From NCBI GenBank assembly GCA_933228895.1, contig OW121848.1, forward strand, positions 101,451,470-101,515,469: a DNA stretch of 64,000 nt. Reading direction: 5' to 3'. A model generated the notes under the pieces. The model saw only the letters and a list, made by a program, of their open reading frames with translations. It made no database searches and was not told the DNA's origin. The stretch comes from Platycnemis pennipes (Eukaryota; Arthropoda; Insecta; Odonata; Platycnemididae). Both the position numbers and the translations under genes were made by a program. The first letter of the stretch is position 1; every line of letters begins with the position of its first letter. Positions 23,351 to 34,886 of this stretch are shown piece after piece.

Positions 23351-26300
23351 TTCCACGGAGGATATGTTTTTACTCCTTATTTAACACGTTCATTTTGACC
23401 TAGAGACATTAAAAGAGCCAAATCCCGACCCTCATAAAATGTATATTGGTAGTACATTAAAACGCCAGGAAAAATGTCACAATTTAACTGTATTACAACT
23501 GCATTGCACACAAAACCTGGGATTAATTGCACTGCTTTTGGAATAGAGGTTAACTGTGAACAAACAAGCTTGACCTATGAAAGATTATAGGCAAAAAATA
23601 GCCTTGGATGACCAACAGAAAAGCAGGTACAAACGGCGTCGTTTTGGAGAATAAATGCCCAGCTGTACTTATGATCTTTTCGTTGAACAAAAAATTCCTG
23701 CAACCAAACTAAAATATCAATCAGAAATTTACCTGCCTAAAACGCCGTCAGTTATGCATAGAAACTGAATTGGCAAAAATTTATCTTAACAAAATAAAAT
23801 CTGTGTCAGCATTATCGGGAATTGTTTAAAGTACAAAAACAAAGGCTAAGTTTCCCATTTTCACTGTACCAATCTGTCTACTAGCTTTCATAGGAAATCG
23901 ATCATACCAATAATAATGTCATACATAAGTATACTCCAGGTTGGAGTTTGCTTTTGCCTTCCGCTCTTTCATTTTGCCTTTGGTAAAATTAAAAAAAATA
24001 TATATTTTTTTACCATTATTTTGGAGATGGAAATAAAAGATGGACTAGACTGAATTAAATTTTCATATCAAACTGAAAATAATCCAGATCAATTTTATAT
24101 TGAGCGTTATTTTAACATAACGCAACATATGCAAATTTAAAAGTAAACTTAGTACATCAATATTCATTTTTCCAGTGAGATTTTCGCACCACTTGCTTTG
24201 CGTTTTGTCAAGCTGTTCTCGAAATTATATTATTTTATGTTTCTTGAGAAGTTAAGCTGATTATCTCTTTTCCTCTGTAAGGATACAATGTTACTTAGAG
24301 CAAGGCTGATGTTTGCGTTGTGTTACGTGTGTTGCGACACGTTTGGCCGTAAAACGACAAAAATTCTATTTGGAAAGCGTTGTTTTATTCATATCATGAA
24401 ATTTAAATTGAAAATGTTAACCCAAAATATATTTTTATTTCTCTATTAAGGATAGGTATATATAGAATAATGTGACGGATTAATTTTTCCCTTATATTAA
24501 ATAAAATTAAAAAATAACGTTTCAAGAAAAGTAGGGTCGAGAATACGAGAAAATTATCTAAATACATTTTAAATGCAAAATAACATGAAAATCAAGTCCA
24601 GGGATAAAAGATATTGGATGCCACTTTACAGCTTCTATTATAAGTCCCAGGATATCTTTCAAGAGCTACGTAAATACGTATTCCAGATAGGCATACGTAA
24701 ATCAGATTCTATGGACGAAAGCCTATTGCCCTTTCGGGGTTGATTAAGCATAAAAGTCAACCACCGCAATCTTAATACTAACCTTGAGATAAGCCTTTGT
24801 CATTGAGGCGCCACTTTTTAAGATAATAAAAATTACTTCCGCTAGATTTGCTAACGAAAATCCTATAAAAGCGTATCTAAAATCGTAATAACTTCCAAGG
24901 AGACAGTAAAAGCTATCTTGGCAGAATTTTCTTTCGATGAATTATGGTCCACTGGTGATGCAGCGTTCGTAAAAATAAATGGTCGACCACCGTGGAGGAG
25001 TATAGAAACTATCGAGTTATTAAACCAACTTCCTTTTCCTCTGAACAGTCTCGAGTGGAGGTTGTATTACTCTCTTGAGGGTCAATATTCCAAAATGCAA
25101 TAAGACTTAAACCGGGAGTGAATTGATGCCAATAAAAACGAATACCCAGATGACGCTTTTTATTTCTCGCTTTAACTCTCTGCCACTAGACTCCATTACT
25201 GCAAATGCTTACAAAACCTAAAATTTTGCCAAATTCTTTCAGCGTGATATATTAAGGATTCTACAGTGCCCAAAAGATTTCAAGTAGTGATTCTGGAACC
25301 TTGACAAAACTTGCCCATTAGTAACTTTAAGAAATGAAGCTGAATTTCGCTGAAAGTCTATAATGATGTCTTCTGGTCCAGAGCGTGAGTAAAGTGCGTC
25401 AATCATCTACCCATTTCAAAATGGTTATCAATGACATTATGTATAGTACAGGTATTGATTTCGTCACTCTCCAATCGTAAGCAGCTGAAAAAGTGCCTAT
25501 TACAAAAATTATAACAAACCGTTTTGATCATTTCTCAATGGATTTGATAATTTCTCAAGAGGACTTATTTTCATACAAAAATACCTATTCAAAATGCACG
25601 TGGAAAAAATTTTATTTTATGTTAAAGAGAAGTGGATGGCATATGAAATTAAACATGAATATTTTCTACATGCTACGTCCTTAAATAAATTTAAAATACA
25701 CAAATATTATATCAAAATAGATCGTTAATAATTTTACAGGCATAGCTGCAAAATATGCTACATAACTTAATTAACTTCCTTAAAAATTTACGAGTATTGT
25801 GAATTCATTTGAAATCCAATGTAAAATGCCATGTAATTTTCAGCTGAAATAAAATTTCCAGCATTTTGTGGTCATTGAAAAGTTTTGCTTCACATTTACA
25901 GTACAGGTTAAGGACGACGAGTTGAGTGGCGTAAATGCAAATTAAGCATAATTATTTTGACTAGAGCATTCTAAAATGTTTAAGGAATGACTTAAATAAG
26001 GAAATTCAATTAAATGCCGCAAGTGGTAAGCTTACATCTGTAGCTTGTCCACCAGCACTGGCGAACTGTGCCGCTGGACAGCCGCGTTGGAATACGCAAT
26101 CATTTTCGCCTTGCAAAAGTATGTTCCACTCGAATGCAAAATATTCCCAGCGCAATTCTCTGGGTGAATGAATGCAGGGAAATATCACAAGCCACGAATG
26201 GAAAACAGTGAAGACAAGGAAGAACGAAACACGAGTGGGTGGATGTGGGTTATGAATAGGGTAGATTCATCTCTCATCTTCAAAAGCACTAAATAAAGAT

Positions 26301-27107
26301 TCAAATGAAACTAAAGAAAATAGGGATTGCTTCTTCTAATAATACATTCATTAAGATTAAACGGATATACGTACGTTGTGACGAGAAAAATACATTCTAT
26401 CAATGCAGTATTTACTACCTACAGCAACGTGAACCTCTTCACGAGAAAAGGCAAATGTAAAACTTGAATTAATTTGGAGATACATTATGTAAGGCAATTA
26501 AATGATAAAAATCTGAATTTGATTCTTTCACATTAACTAATATGTTCCGCAATAAAGTTTTATACGCAATTTTGGTGGTTGGTGATCTCCTCCTCCCATT
26601 GAAATTGAGTTGCTATCAAGTTATCTTGAACCTTCTGTTATAAACGCAGTGAAAATTCTATTTGTGCGGCTCCTAAAATACTCAAAGACATATAGTAAGG
26701 TTCATTAAAATAAGAGAGCTTGGTCTGTCATAACTACTGATGAAAAATGATACAACATTACATTCCTCACATTAAAATGAATTCTGAGAAAGCATGGTGT
26801 ATCCATTGATAGACAAATAAGTGAAGTCATCATAGCATCATTCCTCAATTCTCCTGGAGAAAAGAACGTATTTATGTAGACAAAATACGATAGAAAGTGC
26901 TTCATGCACAATAAACAGGCCATGGCAGGTTTTTGATACTCAAAATGGCGTAATGTAGGAACGAATACTACTTTCAGAAGGTAAGCAAAACAAAATATTA
27001 CGAATAACTTAAAAAAATCAGCAGCGCTAAGTGAGCAAACTGTTTTACAATTCGAAATAGAACTACTACCAAAATTCTGTTCGATGGGTGTCAAGTGGCA
27101 GTGGGCA
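23351..27107. other. Long AT-rich non-coding stretch
   Basis: Almost nothing identifiable. A bulged hairpin can be drawn at about 26046-26079 (TGTCC pairing with GGACA, with inner AGC/GCT and GGC/GCC steps), in a small GC-richer patch that also has a 60-codon minus-strand frame of unknown meaning. Confidence 0.5.
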
Positions 27108-27131
27108 CAGTGGCACTGTTAGACACCTCGC

Positions 27132-27181
27132 GGGGGGGAGGGGGCTAAGAGGCTCTCCCCCCCCCCCCCACCCTCCCCCCC
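27132..27181. repeat. Facing G and C runs
   Basis: G7-A-G5 at 27132-27144 is followed 12 bp later by C13 at 27157-27169, then C3-T-C7. The runs are complementary and could form a hairpin; the G-rich side of either strand could contribute to a quadruplex. The run lengths may be affected by sequencing error. Confidence 0.7.
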
Positions 27182-27421
27182 TCAGCTCTCTACAAAACCC
27201 AAATTAATCTTTAATTGACAAATTACACTCACATGGTAGCAGCAGTTAGAAAAATAGGGAAAATGTTACATAATTTTACTTGAGTATGACTAGACAAAGA
27301 TAAGACTAGATCAAGATAAAAGAAAGGCTTTTTTATATGTGCTGCGGCATATATAAAAACTTAGTATAGGCCTAAAAGTTTATGACTGTTTTTGTCTGTA
27401 AATCCGATATGGCTATGTGCA

Positions 27422-27485
27422 GATACATGTAATACATTCACATGTATTACATGTATCCTATCCTATGTATTACATGTATCCTATC
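27422..27485. repeat. Short direct and inverted repeat cluster
   Basis: A 20-bp unit ending in ATGTATCCTATC occurs exactly at 27443-27462 and again at 27466-27485. Its inverted partner GATACATGTAATACA lies at 27422-27436. The cluster can form alternative hairpins. Slippage or a small fold-back element are both possible. Confidence 0.7.
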
Positions 27486-27790
27486 ATGTAGTATCATTTT
27501 ACATAGTAATATCTAATATAGCCTACTATAACATTCAAACTATACTAATTAAATTAAAATTTTGGTTACACTTTGCAAAAGATCGGGCAGATGGCGGCCC
27601 TCTCCCACCTATAAAGAATTACTGAGTGCGCCAGTGGTCACTACTCAAATTAATTTTCAATAGTGAGACATGGAATGCACCAAGTAGTCAATGAAAAATA
27701 TCTCGAAGAATTAAATGCCATGCAAGGCAACGTACTGGCAGAAACGCGATAAGTGCAGGGCAGACAAAGCCGCACAGTTTCTCCCGCAAA
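27486..27790. other. AT-rich non-coding stretch
   Basis: No gene is supported. Confidence 0.5.
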
Positions 27791-28360
27791 AGATTACTTC
27801 CTGCCTCATCACAAAGGCATGACGGAGATTGTGGTCTCCTTCCCTATCTTACGAGCTCACCCGTCTCCTCAGCTCTCTCCTCCCCACACCCATTGCCCCT
27901 CTCCAACCCCCTCAACCCCTGCCTAACACCCATTGCGCTGCATCATCGCACCTCGCGGTGCCGCAACACCGAGGCCCGCCATAATGAGCATTCTCGTACC
28001 GGAGGAGGGAGAAGGGGGTAGCCCACTAAGCCTTGGATTCCGATGGCCGTTCCTTCCCGTAATGACCACGGCATCCAGAACACCACCGCCGCTCACACGC
28101 CGAGTTCATCTGCACGTCGTCTACGCTAGACCGCCAGTTATGCCCCAGGGGGAAGAAGGGATGGAAGTTGGAAGGTAAGGAGAAGGAAATGCAAAGAGGT
28201 AGTGACCAGCGGGAGTCTTCGATGCAGGGGCAAGAGGCGTGCGGACTGATGATTGGGGAATATGGGAGGAGGAAGGGGTGGGAGGAACCTTTCAGTGGTG
28301 AGTGCGCGGTATTTCCTGAGTTTAGGGAGAGTCTGAGGTGTTTTTCGGTATGATTAATTA
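27791..28360. other. GC-rich island with overlapping open frames
   Basis: CpG-containing segment with frames on both strands (27933-28178 plus, 28026-28430 minus). The plus frame (81 codons) is Pro/Arg-rich without a known motif. It could be part of an exon or a promoter, but nothing confirms this. Confidence 0.4.
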
Positions 28361-29254
28361 GGGCGGCGGACACTTGCGCAAGATTTAATTCAAATATTAG
28401 GGCGTTGAAGAAGAAACGTGGAGGATACAACGTTGAACATCAGATAAAAGGTTACTTCCTTAACAAAAACCAGCATTTCTTAATTGAAGAATATTGCTTC
28501 CCCAGCATCAATATTTAACCTTAAGAGACTGGGTTACGAAACACATATGCTCGCTAGACAAGTAGACTGACGCCATATCAGAACATATTTCCTCTCATTT
28601 AATCATAATTTAAGTCACGAAAAAATGTAACGGGATAATACACCTTGTTTAATGGTCTTATTGTTCGTCAAAAGCAAGTGAACAAGCGGGGTCATAGAAA
28701 AAGATTCTCATCATAATTTATCAAAATATTTATCACACAAAAGAAGTTTCCAATTTTAGAGAAAGTTAAAGGCAACAAAAATCTTAACACAGTCAAATAT
28801 CTGTTGGTAATATACAATCGAAATTAATCCTTATAAGTGTTCTTTATGTTCATAATAACAGAACTACAAGGGAATATTGCAAGAAGACAAAGAGAGCCAA
28901 ACTACTCGTATTTACAAAAAACAACTTTTTTGGAAATAATAAAGATGACAGTGTCCAAAACATACCATATAAGATTCAGGAGATTTTTTTTTCCAAGGAT
29001 ACTTTACTACAACTTTCTTTATATCAAGGGAGTACTAAGACATATACCGCCAACGCTACCAAGTTTGCTGCCATTTTAATCATATTTCATTAATTATTAC
29101 TTACTTTACTAAGAAACTACACCATTAACTAAGAAAAGGCATCCATTTTTCTCAGACTCAATGCGATTGGTTAGTCATTTGATTTCATGTATAGGTGACC
29201 AAGAATATATTTTAATTCCCTGAAAAGAATATCAGGCTCCAGCTCAACGTTGGG
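28361..29254. other. AT-rich non-coding stretch
   Basis: No gene is supported. An 80-codon frame at 28837-29079 lacks known motifs. Confidence 0.5.
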
Positions 29255-29329
29255 AGGGAACCCGCTTCTAAGCGGAGGGGAGGTCCCAAGTGAGAGACCT
29301 TCCTCTTAACTGAGTAGAGGGAGTTCCTT
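29255..29329. other. GC-rich segment able to fold as a cloverleaf
   Basis: A closing stem (29255-29261 with 29323-29329, 7 pairs including one G-T) encloses three consecutive 5-bp hairpins: CCGCT/AGCGG (29262-29275), AGGTC/GACCT (29281-29300) and CCTCT/AGAGG (29302-29320). The total of 75 nt is close to tRNA length. However, the loop sizes are wrong, there is no 7-nt anticodon loop and no T-loop consensus, so this is not a normal tRNA. Surrounding DNA is AT-rich. It may be a structured RNA, a repeat fragment or coincidence; the strand cannot be decided because the stems are palindromic. Confidence 0.4.
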
Positions 29330-30103
29330 AAGGGATCGCGTATATGTCATCATAACTTCTGTTTTAAATACATAGCTCATTAATAATCTAATAAAAACCT
29401 TTAAAAAAACTCTTCTTAAGACGTTTTAAATATTTAATTAGTACCAAAATAATTAATATCTTTATAATTAAAAACTCCAAAAATCGTCTCATTAAATATC
29501 CATCAAACACTGGATCATATTTGTTGGCAATCTCGCAATATAAGGAAACGTATTTAGATTTTAAAAAAGAAGAAACGCCTAAAAGCTCATGGTTTATCTG
29601 ATACTTAAATTTTCTGATGCAAAACCTCTGGCAATAACTCGCTAAATCAATTTACTTGTAAGTAAAGAGATCAATTATGCATAAAACGTATTGGCACTGG
29701 TGAGATCTCTATGTAATTATTAAGCTTCTTTGTTTATCGATTTAGTAATGTTTTACGCATAAAATTGGCACCGACAATTGAGCGTATTTTTTCAGCATGT
29801 CACTCTTTTGGCTGACAAAATCAGAAATCCTATATTCGAAAAAATGTTTAAAAGACACCCAAGTGGCGGAAAATAATTACATTCAGTAAATGCATTACAA
29901 ATAAGCAATGCACACTCGCCGTACACTCGACTACAGAAGCGTATCACCAAGACATTAACTAAAATGGACACAAAGGAAGGGATAGTACTTCACAGGCAGA
30001 AAAAATGTTTCACGGGCACTCAAGAATTTCCGATTACCTGCAGCAAAAAGTATCTTCATTGAATAAAACAAGGGTGAATAAGAAAAGGTGTTTGAGAGTG
30101 TTC
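29330..30103. other. AT-rich non-coding stretch
   Basis: No gene or recognisable repeat is visible. Confidence 0.5.
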
Positions 30104-30111
30104 ACCTCGTC
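30104..30111 (+). repeat. Left target-site duplication of SINE
   Basis: ACCTCGTC occurs here and at 30385-30392, on both sides of the SINE. The repeat can be extended imperfectly (followed by TAAA on the left and AAA on the right). Confidence 0.75.
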
Positions 30112-30384
30112 TAAAGGGGTCGTGGTGGCCTAGTGGGTAGAGCGCTGAGTACTGACCGGAAGGTCCTGGGTTCAAATCCCGGGCAAAAGCCTTTCTGGAC
30201 GTCCCCACCTAAGACCCTCGATTCGATTTTCGGCGTGTCACAACTTCTTAGGAAATCGCAGGTGGCCCAGAAAAAGGAACTGGCTCCCTACCATGAATGT
30301 AATTTCACACGCCAATGGCTTAGTGCGGAGTGAGCTTTACCCTCACCTACCAAAAACCAACCTTCGGGTTGAAAAAAAAAATAT
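30112..30384 (+). repeat. tRNA-derived SINE with A-rich tail
   Basis: The head is tRNA-like. An A box TGGCCTAGTGGG lies at 30126-30137 and a B box GGTTCAAATCC at 30169-30179, about 32 bp apart, matching Pol III type 2 internal promoters. A tRNA-unrelated body of about 180 bp follows and ends near 30370 in TTCGGGTTG, followed by a short A-rich tail. Target-site duplications flank the unit. The body differs from the SINEs at 17.5 and 52.4 kb, so it is a second family. It has no protein and would have been mobilised in trans by a LINE. Confidence 0.88.
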
Positions 30385-30392
30385 ACCTCGTC
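30385..30392 (+). repeat. Right target-site duplication of SINE
   Basis: Second copy of ACCTCGTC, just after the A-rich tail. Confidence 0.75.
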
Positions 30393-30930
30393 AAATAGGA
30401 ATCAGGACTTATGGCTCTAAGAAACTAAAGTGGAGTATTCTGGGTAAACTTATATCTGGATCACCAAAGTACTAGAGATGTCCTATTATCTATATTTGTC
30501 TATAAATATACCTAGAAGTCCGAAGGATTGAACGCGGTGTTTGGAATAGAATGAAGATACAACGGATTAAAAAATTGAACAATATTGCATTCATAGGTTC
30601 ATTGCATACGGTAAACCAAGTATTTTGCAACATACTTACACAGTCAGCATTTTAATAATTGCTTTTCGCGTCACAATGTACCGAGGCCCGTGCTTTCAGC
30701 TCAGCCAACAATACAAGACATTCGGGAAATGTCAGCTCCGGCCATAGCATCATTGCGAGAAAAAGAAAAGATTTAATACAGCTTCCTACCCAAGAAAAAA
30801 AATACCCTGCGGACCAGTGAATCCAGCGTTATAGTTCGGGATGTCCTCCATCTTAATTTTTGCAGGAGTTCTCCCTCACTCATTCACAGGAGTAGTGGGC
30901 TGAGATATATGAAGCTGATAATAACTGTGC
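30393..30930. other. AT-rich non-coding stretch
   Basis: No gene is supported. A short frame near 30517-30580 faintly resembles the LINE segment WCYRRM but is too short to call. Confidence 0.45.
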
Positions 30931-31340
30931 AGAGAAAACGCCCCTTTTTTCACCCGCTCCTTCTCTCACGAGAAGCCTAACGACGCGGAAGTCGTGCGCG
31001 CACCCCGCCGGGAATTAACGCTCCGTGAAGAGCCAGCGAGAGCTATCGTTGGCGTGGAAAGGGAGAGGAGGGAACGGGAAGAAAATCAGTGACAGTGCGC
31101 GAGGAAGGTGTAAGTACTTAGTGAGCAGGAAAGGAATGGCATTAGCAATGCGAGGGCGTCACAACCCGGGAGGTCATTAGGGTCGGCGTGAGGGAGAGAG
31201 AGAGAGAGAGAGAGGGGAAATCCAATGTGGGAACAGGAATGAAAACGAAAGAGGGAGATACTATCCGCCAAGGCAACTAGCCTTAAAGAGTGGAAAGCCG
31301 GATGGCCTTGACCACAACGTTTACGCCGGGAGCGCAACGA
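30931..31340. other. GC-rich island with a (GA)n tract
   Basis: A CpG-rich patch at about 30950-31060 is followed by purine-rich DNA with about 10 GA units at 31194-31213. GA repeats are binding sites of GAGA factor in insects, so a regulatory role is possible but unproven. The minus-strand frame at 31086-31337 spans the GA repeat and I do not accept it. Confidence 0.4.
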
Positions 31341-33394
31341 GTGGACCCATTTTAATGACCTCCTAACCTCCTCAATGTTTGAAAAAAAAATAACAGCAAT
31401 GCTTCGTCATTGCTGCAGTTCCTCAAATCTCTACGCAAGTACCCTTCAAGAACGAAAAATAATCACTAGGGCAAGTAAGCTCCGCTTTTTTTTTAGTTGA
31501 CCTTTTTGGCCGTCAACATTTTTTTTAGGTAAAAGATGCCTTTGATAGATCATTTCCTATAAATTCTCCGCCAATTTTCTCATGCATGTATTTGAAGCTA
31601 TGAAAGCTAGACTCAGCACCAGTATTTCCTGTCAAATTATTGGCAGCAAAATGGATTCTTGGATCTAAATAGGACAAGGAGTAGCCTTGAGTGTCCACCA
31701 GGCATTAAAAACAGCTTTATACTCAAGGATAAAAGAGTTGGATATAAAACGATTTAATAAACTAACTTTTCAATTTTTAATTAAGCGTCCCAGTAGCTCT
31801 TGAGTACCACGGATCTAAATGATATCATGCAATTAATGAAAATATTACATCAAAACCTTGCAATGAATTTCGAAGAATTGATTCGTAGGTGATTTCAAAT
31901 TGCCCTCCATCCAGGCGGTATCAATTCTTATATGCTTTAACAATGATAGAGAGCACTACAGCGGAATAATAGCACATCAAGTTCAAACCCAAAAATAAAG
32001 TGCGTATTATAAATATTTGATAGATATAGAAAAATAATGCTGTAAGATCAAAAGAGAATTGAGTTAAAATGCTACAACTAATGTTTTCCATAGATAAAAT
32101 GAAGAAATTTAGCTGTAACAGGTATTCTACTTGGAGGAAATTAGTTAATCGGAGGAGGAAACCGACAGCTAATGTCATATGAACCTTTAAGGAATAGAGG
32201 GTAAAACGTTTGAGGTTGGGATCTTTCAAGGGAAAGAGGAAGGGTGGAATAACTTAAGTGAAAGGCACAAAGGTGTCCACAGTTAATAACGTCTCCTCCG
32301 ATGTATAGACGAAAACTATTCAGTACCAATAAATTATTTGGTCAAATTACATAGTTTTCAGTCATTTACACGGCATAAATTTCCACAAATTCGAAGCCGA
32401 GCAATCAAGTTTATTTATCACTTCATTAAAACCATCTTTGGGACTAGGAAACATTTCACTGTAGAATTTTACTATGAAAAGTTTATCATACCTTTAGCCT
32501 TTAGAAAAAAGTTGAAAAATTTTAGAAGAAAGTTTTTGGCCAAATGTCACCTTCAATTACTTGGATATTCAAAGTGGAATGGGATACAGGTGGGTGCAGG
32601 ACATCAAAATTTGTTTTCCTAGTGTTAGCTGCGTATAATTGCCTATGAGAACTTTCTCATAGACATTGCGGGGTGCTCTACGCTTAAAAATATATTCACT
32701 TCCCGGTCAAAACGATGGAGTTGTAAGTGTTGATGCATTTACGAATAGTTTCATTTGGCAAAATTTAATGAGTATTTAGTTAATCATTTTAGAAAGTGTA
32801 CTCCTTCTGTGTCTCCTACGATATCCATCTCTTCACAAGCTTCTTTTTGGTACATACTCTTCAATTCGGTGTGTTTACACAAGAACTAAACAGCTCTTGA
32901 AAACAAATATTTATAATTCTTTCCTGAAATAGAGAATTTCGAAGTTGCGCTTATAACTATAGGTGTATATTATGTGATGCATTTTTCTATATTAATTCAA
33001 ATAATGAGGCAGATTTAACCATGGAAAAAAGCTCATGAGAACATTTTCTGCCCAATACATAGAAAGCCTTCATAGACATTTATATTGTGCCACAGGATTT
33101 CCAACTCAGGCTGAACCAAGAGTGCTTTCTCAACAACGTTTCCTGTTCTTTTCTACCATTTTCTGCTTCTGAAATATCATTGATACGTAATTCTCAGAGT
33201 GCCTTGAAAGGTATGTATAGAGCGTGTGCAAATGGGCAAACAATGTTGTTACCGTGAATCTCTCCCTTTGCTTCCTTAGCCTCTTCCTCCTCTCTCAAAT
33301 CATCATTTCAAGAAAATGTCGTCCATATCCCATATAAAACCCACTTCTCTTGTCTTTCTCTACTACTGGTAGAGAAAATGATCCACGTGAGCAA
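31341..33394. other. AT-rich non-coding stretch
   Basis: No gene or recognisable repeat is visible. Confidence 0.5.
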
Positions 33395-33448
33395 ACCATT
33401 GTATATAGTGGACCTTTGTGGACCATTGTATATGGTATACCTTTGTGG
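33395..33448 (+). repeat. 27-bp tandem duplication at the LINE 5' boundary
   Basis: 33395-33421 and 33422-33448 are tandem copies that differ at 3 of 27 positions. The second copy runs into the LINE codons for FVD. It may be a micro-duplication at the truncated 5' junction or a later slippage event. Confidence 0.65.
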
Positions 33449-34515
33449 ACTTGGAGAAGGCATTCGATGATGTCGAATGGAATAAGATGCTCCATACTAC
33501 GGAAAAATTTGATTTGGACTACAATAACAGAATAATCATCTACCAGCTCTCCAAGGACCAAGTTGCCACAATACGTACTTAAGATGGAAAAAATATAGAA
33601 GATAAAATTAACAAAGGAGTCCGACAAGGAAGTAACCTGTCACCAGCACTCTTCAATATGTACATGGAGGAAGCGATAAAAGAAATAGAAGAACAAGGTA
33701 CCAAAGGAATCAAAGTGAATGGAGAAGAAATCAACATGCTACGCTTCGCTGATGATATCGCTATCGTAGCAGGAAACGAGAAAGACCTACAGAACTCACT
33801 GAACATAATTGAAAAAGTGTTTCAGGAATACAATATGAAAGTCAATAAGAAGAAAACCAAGATACTTATGTGCGGAAGAGAGAAAACAGTGGCCAACTTC
33901 CGCCTCAAAGGAGAAAGTTTGGAGCAAGTGGGATCATTCACCTACCTCGGGAGCACCATCACCTGGGATGGAAGAAGCATGACAGACATCAAGCATCGAA
34001 TAGCCCAAGTTTAGACGGCATTCATGGCCAAAAAGCCACTACTCTGCTCGAAGAGCATTAGACTGGAGACAAGGAAACAGTACGTGAAAACATTCGTGTG
34101 GGCACTGGCACTCTACGGATCAGAAGCATGGACCTTTGGAAAAACTGACCAGAAAAGAATAGAAGCCTTCGTGACCTGGTGCTGGAGAAGGATGCTGAAG
34201 ATGTAATGGACGGATAGGGTGAGAAACGAGGAGGTATACAGAAGAATTGGAGAAGAAAGAGCACTGTGGAGCACCATACGCCTAAGACGGACACGGTGGG
34301 TTGGCCATGTCATGAGACAACAATTACGTGGGAAGCATAATGGAGGGAAAAATTGAAGGGAAAGTCCCCAGAGGAAGACCAAGAGACAAGTACTTGGGGC
34401 AAGTCAAGAAGGATACGGGGAAGAAGAACCATAGGGAAATGAAGGAACTGGCATGGGATAAGGAGAAATGGAGAGCTGCAGTATACCAATTCTAGGATCG
34501 TAATACTATGATGTA
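33442..34515 (+). pseudogene. RTE-type LINE remnant: reverse transcriptase and C-terminus
   Basis: The frame from 33442 shows reverse transcriptase blocks in order: FVDLEKAFD (33442-33468, first catalytic Asp), GVRQGSNLSPALFN (33616-33657), LRFADD (FADD at 33745-33756, catalytic Asp pair), KVNKKKTKIL and FTYLGSTITWDG. It continues through WALALYGSEAWTFG and CWRRMLKM to GHVMRQ. Stops interrupt it at 33580-33582, 34012-34014 and 34204-34206, and a frameshift near 34313-34337 moves the rest, including EGKVPRGRPRDK, to another frame ending at TAG 34493-34495. The endonuclease and the front of the reverse transcriptase are missing. The C-terminal order resembles RTE/BovB elements. It is a diverged relative of the copies at 2.4 and 44.9 kb, not a recent sister. 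I found no target-site duplication. It is inactive. Confidence 0.88.
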
Positions 34516-34860
34516 TGTTGTCTTTTTCATTTATCAATTATCGAAATCCACCTCTCCGGTTCGTTTTTTTAAATAAAGAGACAACTACTCATTGAATTTC
34601 TAGCCATCTTGTAAATTACGCGTAAGATTTGATACCGGCTGAGATGAATAATACAGAGTATATAAAATTACACATCCGTTCATAAGTATGTTTCTTGTGA
34701 ACTTAAGTTATCCTCATAGCCACTCATTCACAGTGGATGTTAATTTAAGTTGCTATTTACTAATACTGAACTGAAGGTGTGTGGAAAGAGCATAATTCCA
34801 ACAACTCCAACGTTTCTATTCATTTGGTGCTCTTCAATCTGGTCTCAGAAGAAGCAACCG
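34516..34860. other. AT-rich non-coding stretch
   Basis: No gene is supported. Confidence 0.5.
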
Positions 34861-34886
34861 TGTTCCTATTACGTCCATAATGGATT

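Noticed and set aside
27421..27485. CRISPR-like repeat array
   Set aside because: There are only two direct copies separated by 3 bp, with no spacers, in a eukaryotic context.
27108..27636. hAT-like element with CAGTGGC ends
   Set aside because: The end similarity needs gaps and breaks down after about 7 bp, and the flanking 8-mers do not match.
29255..29329. tRNA call for the cloverleaf
   Set aside because: There is no 7-nt anticodon loop, no T-loop consensus, and the D-like loop is only 4 nt.
30116..30185. Functional tRNA gene
   Set aside because: The A and B boxes are good but the acceptor and anticodon stems do not fold properly. The unit continues into a body with an A-rich tail and target-site duplications, so it is a SINE head.
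30517..30580. LINE C-terminal relic (frame reading RIERGVWNRMKIQ)
   Set aside because: The resemblance is short and imperfect, and no further LINE blocks follow in order.
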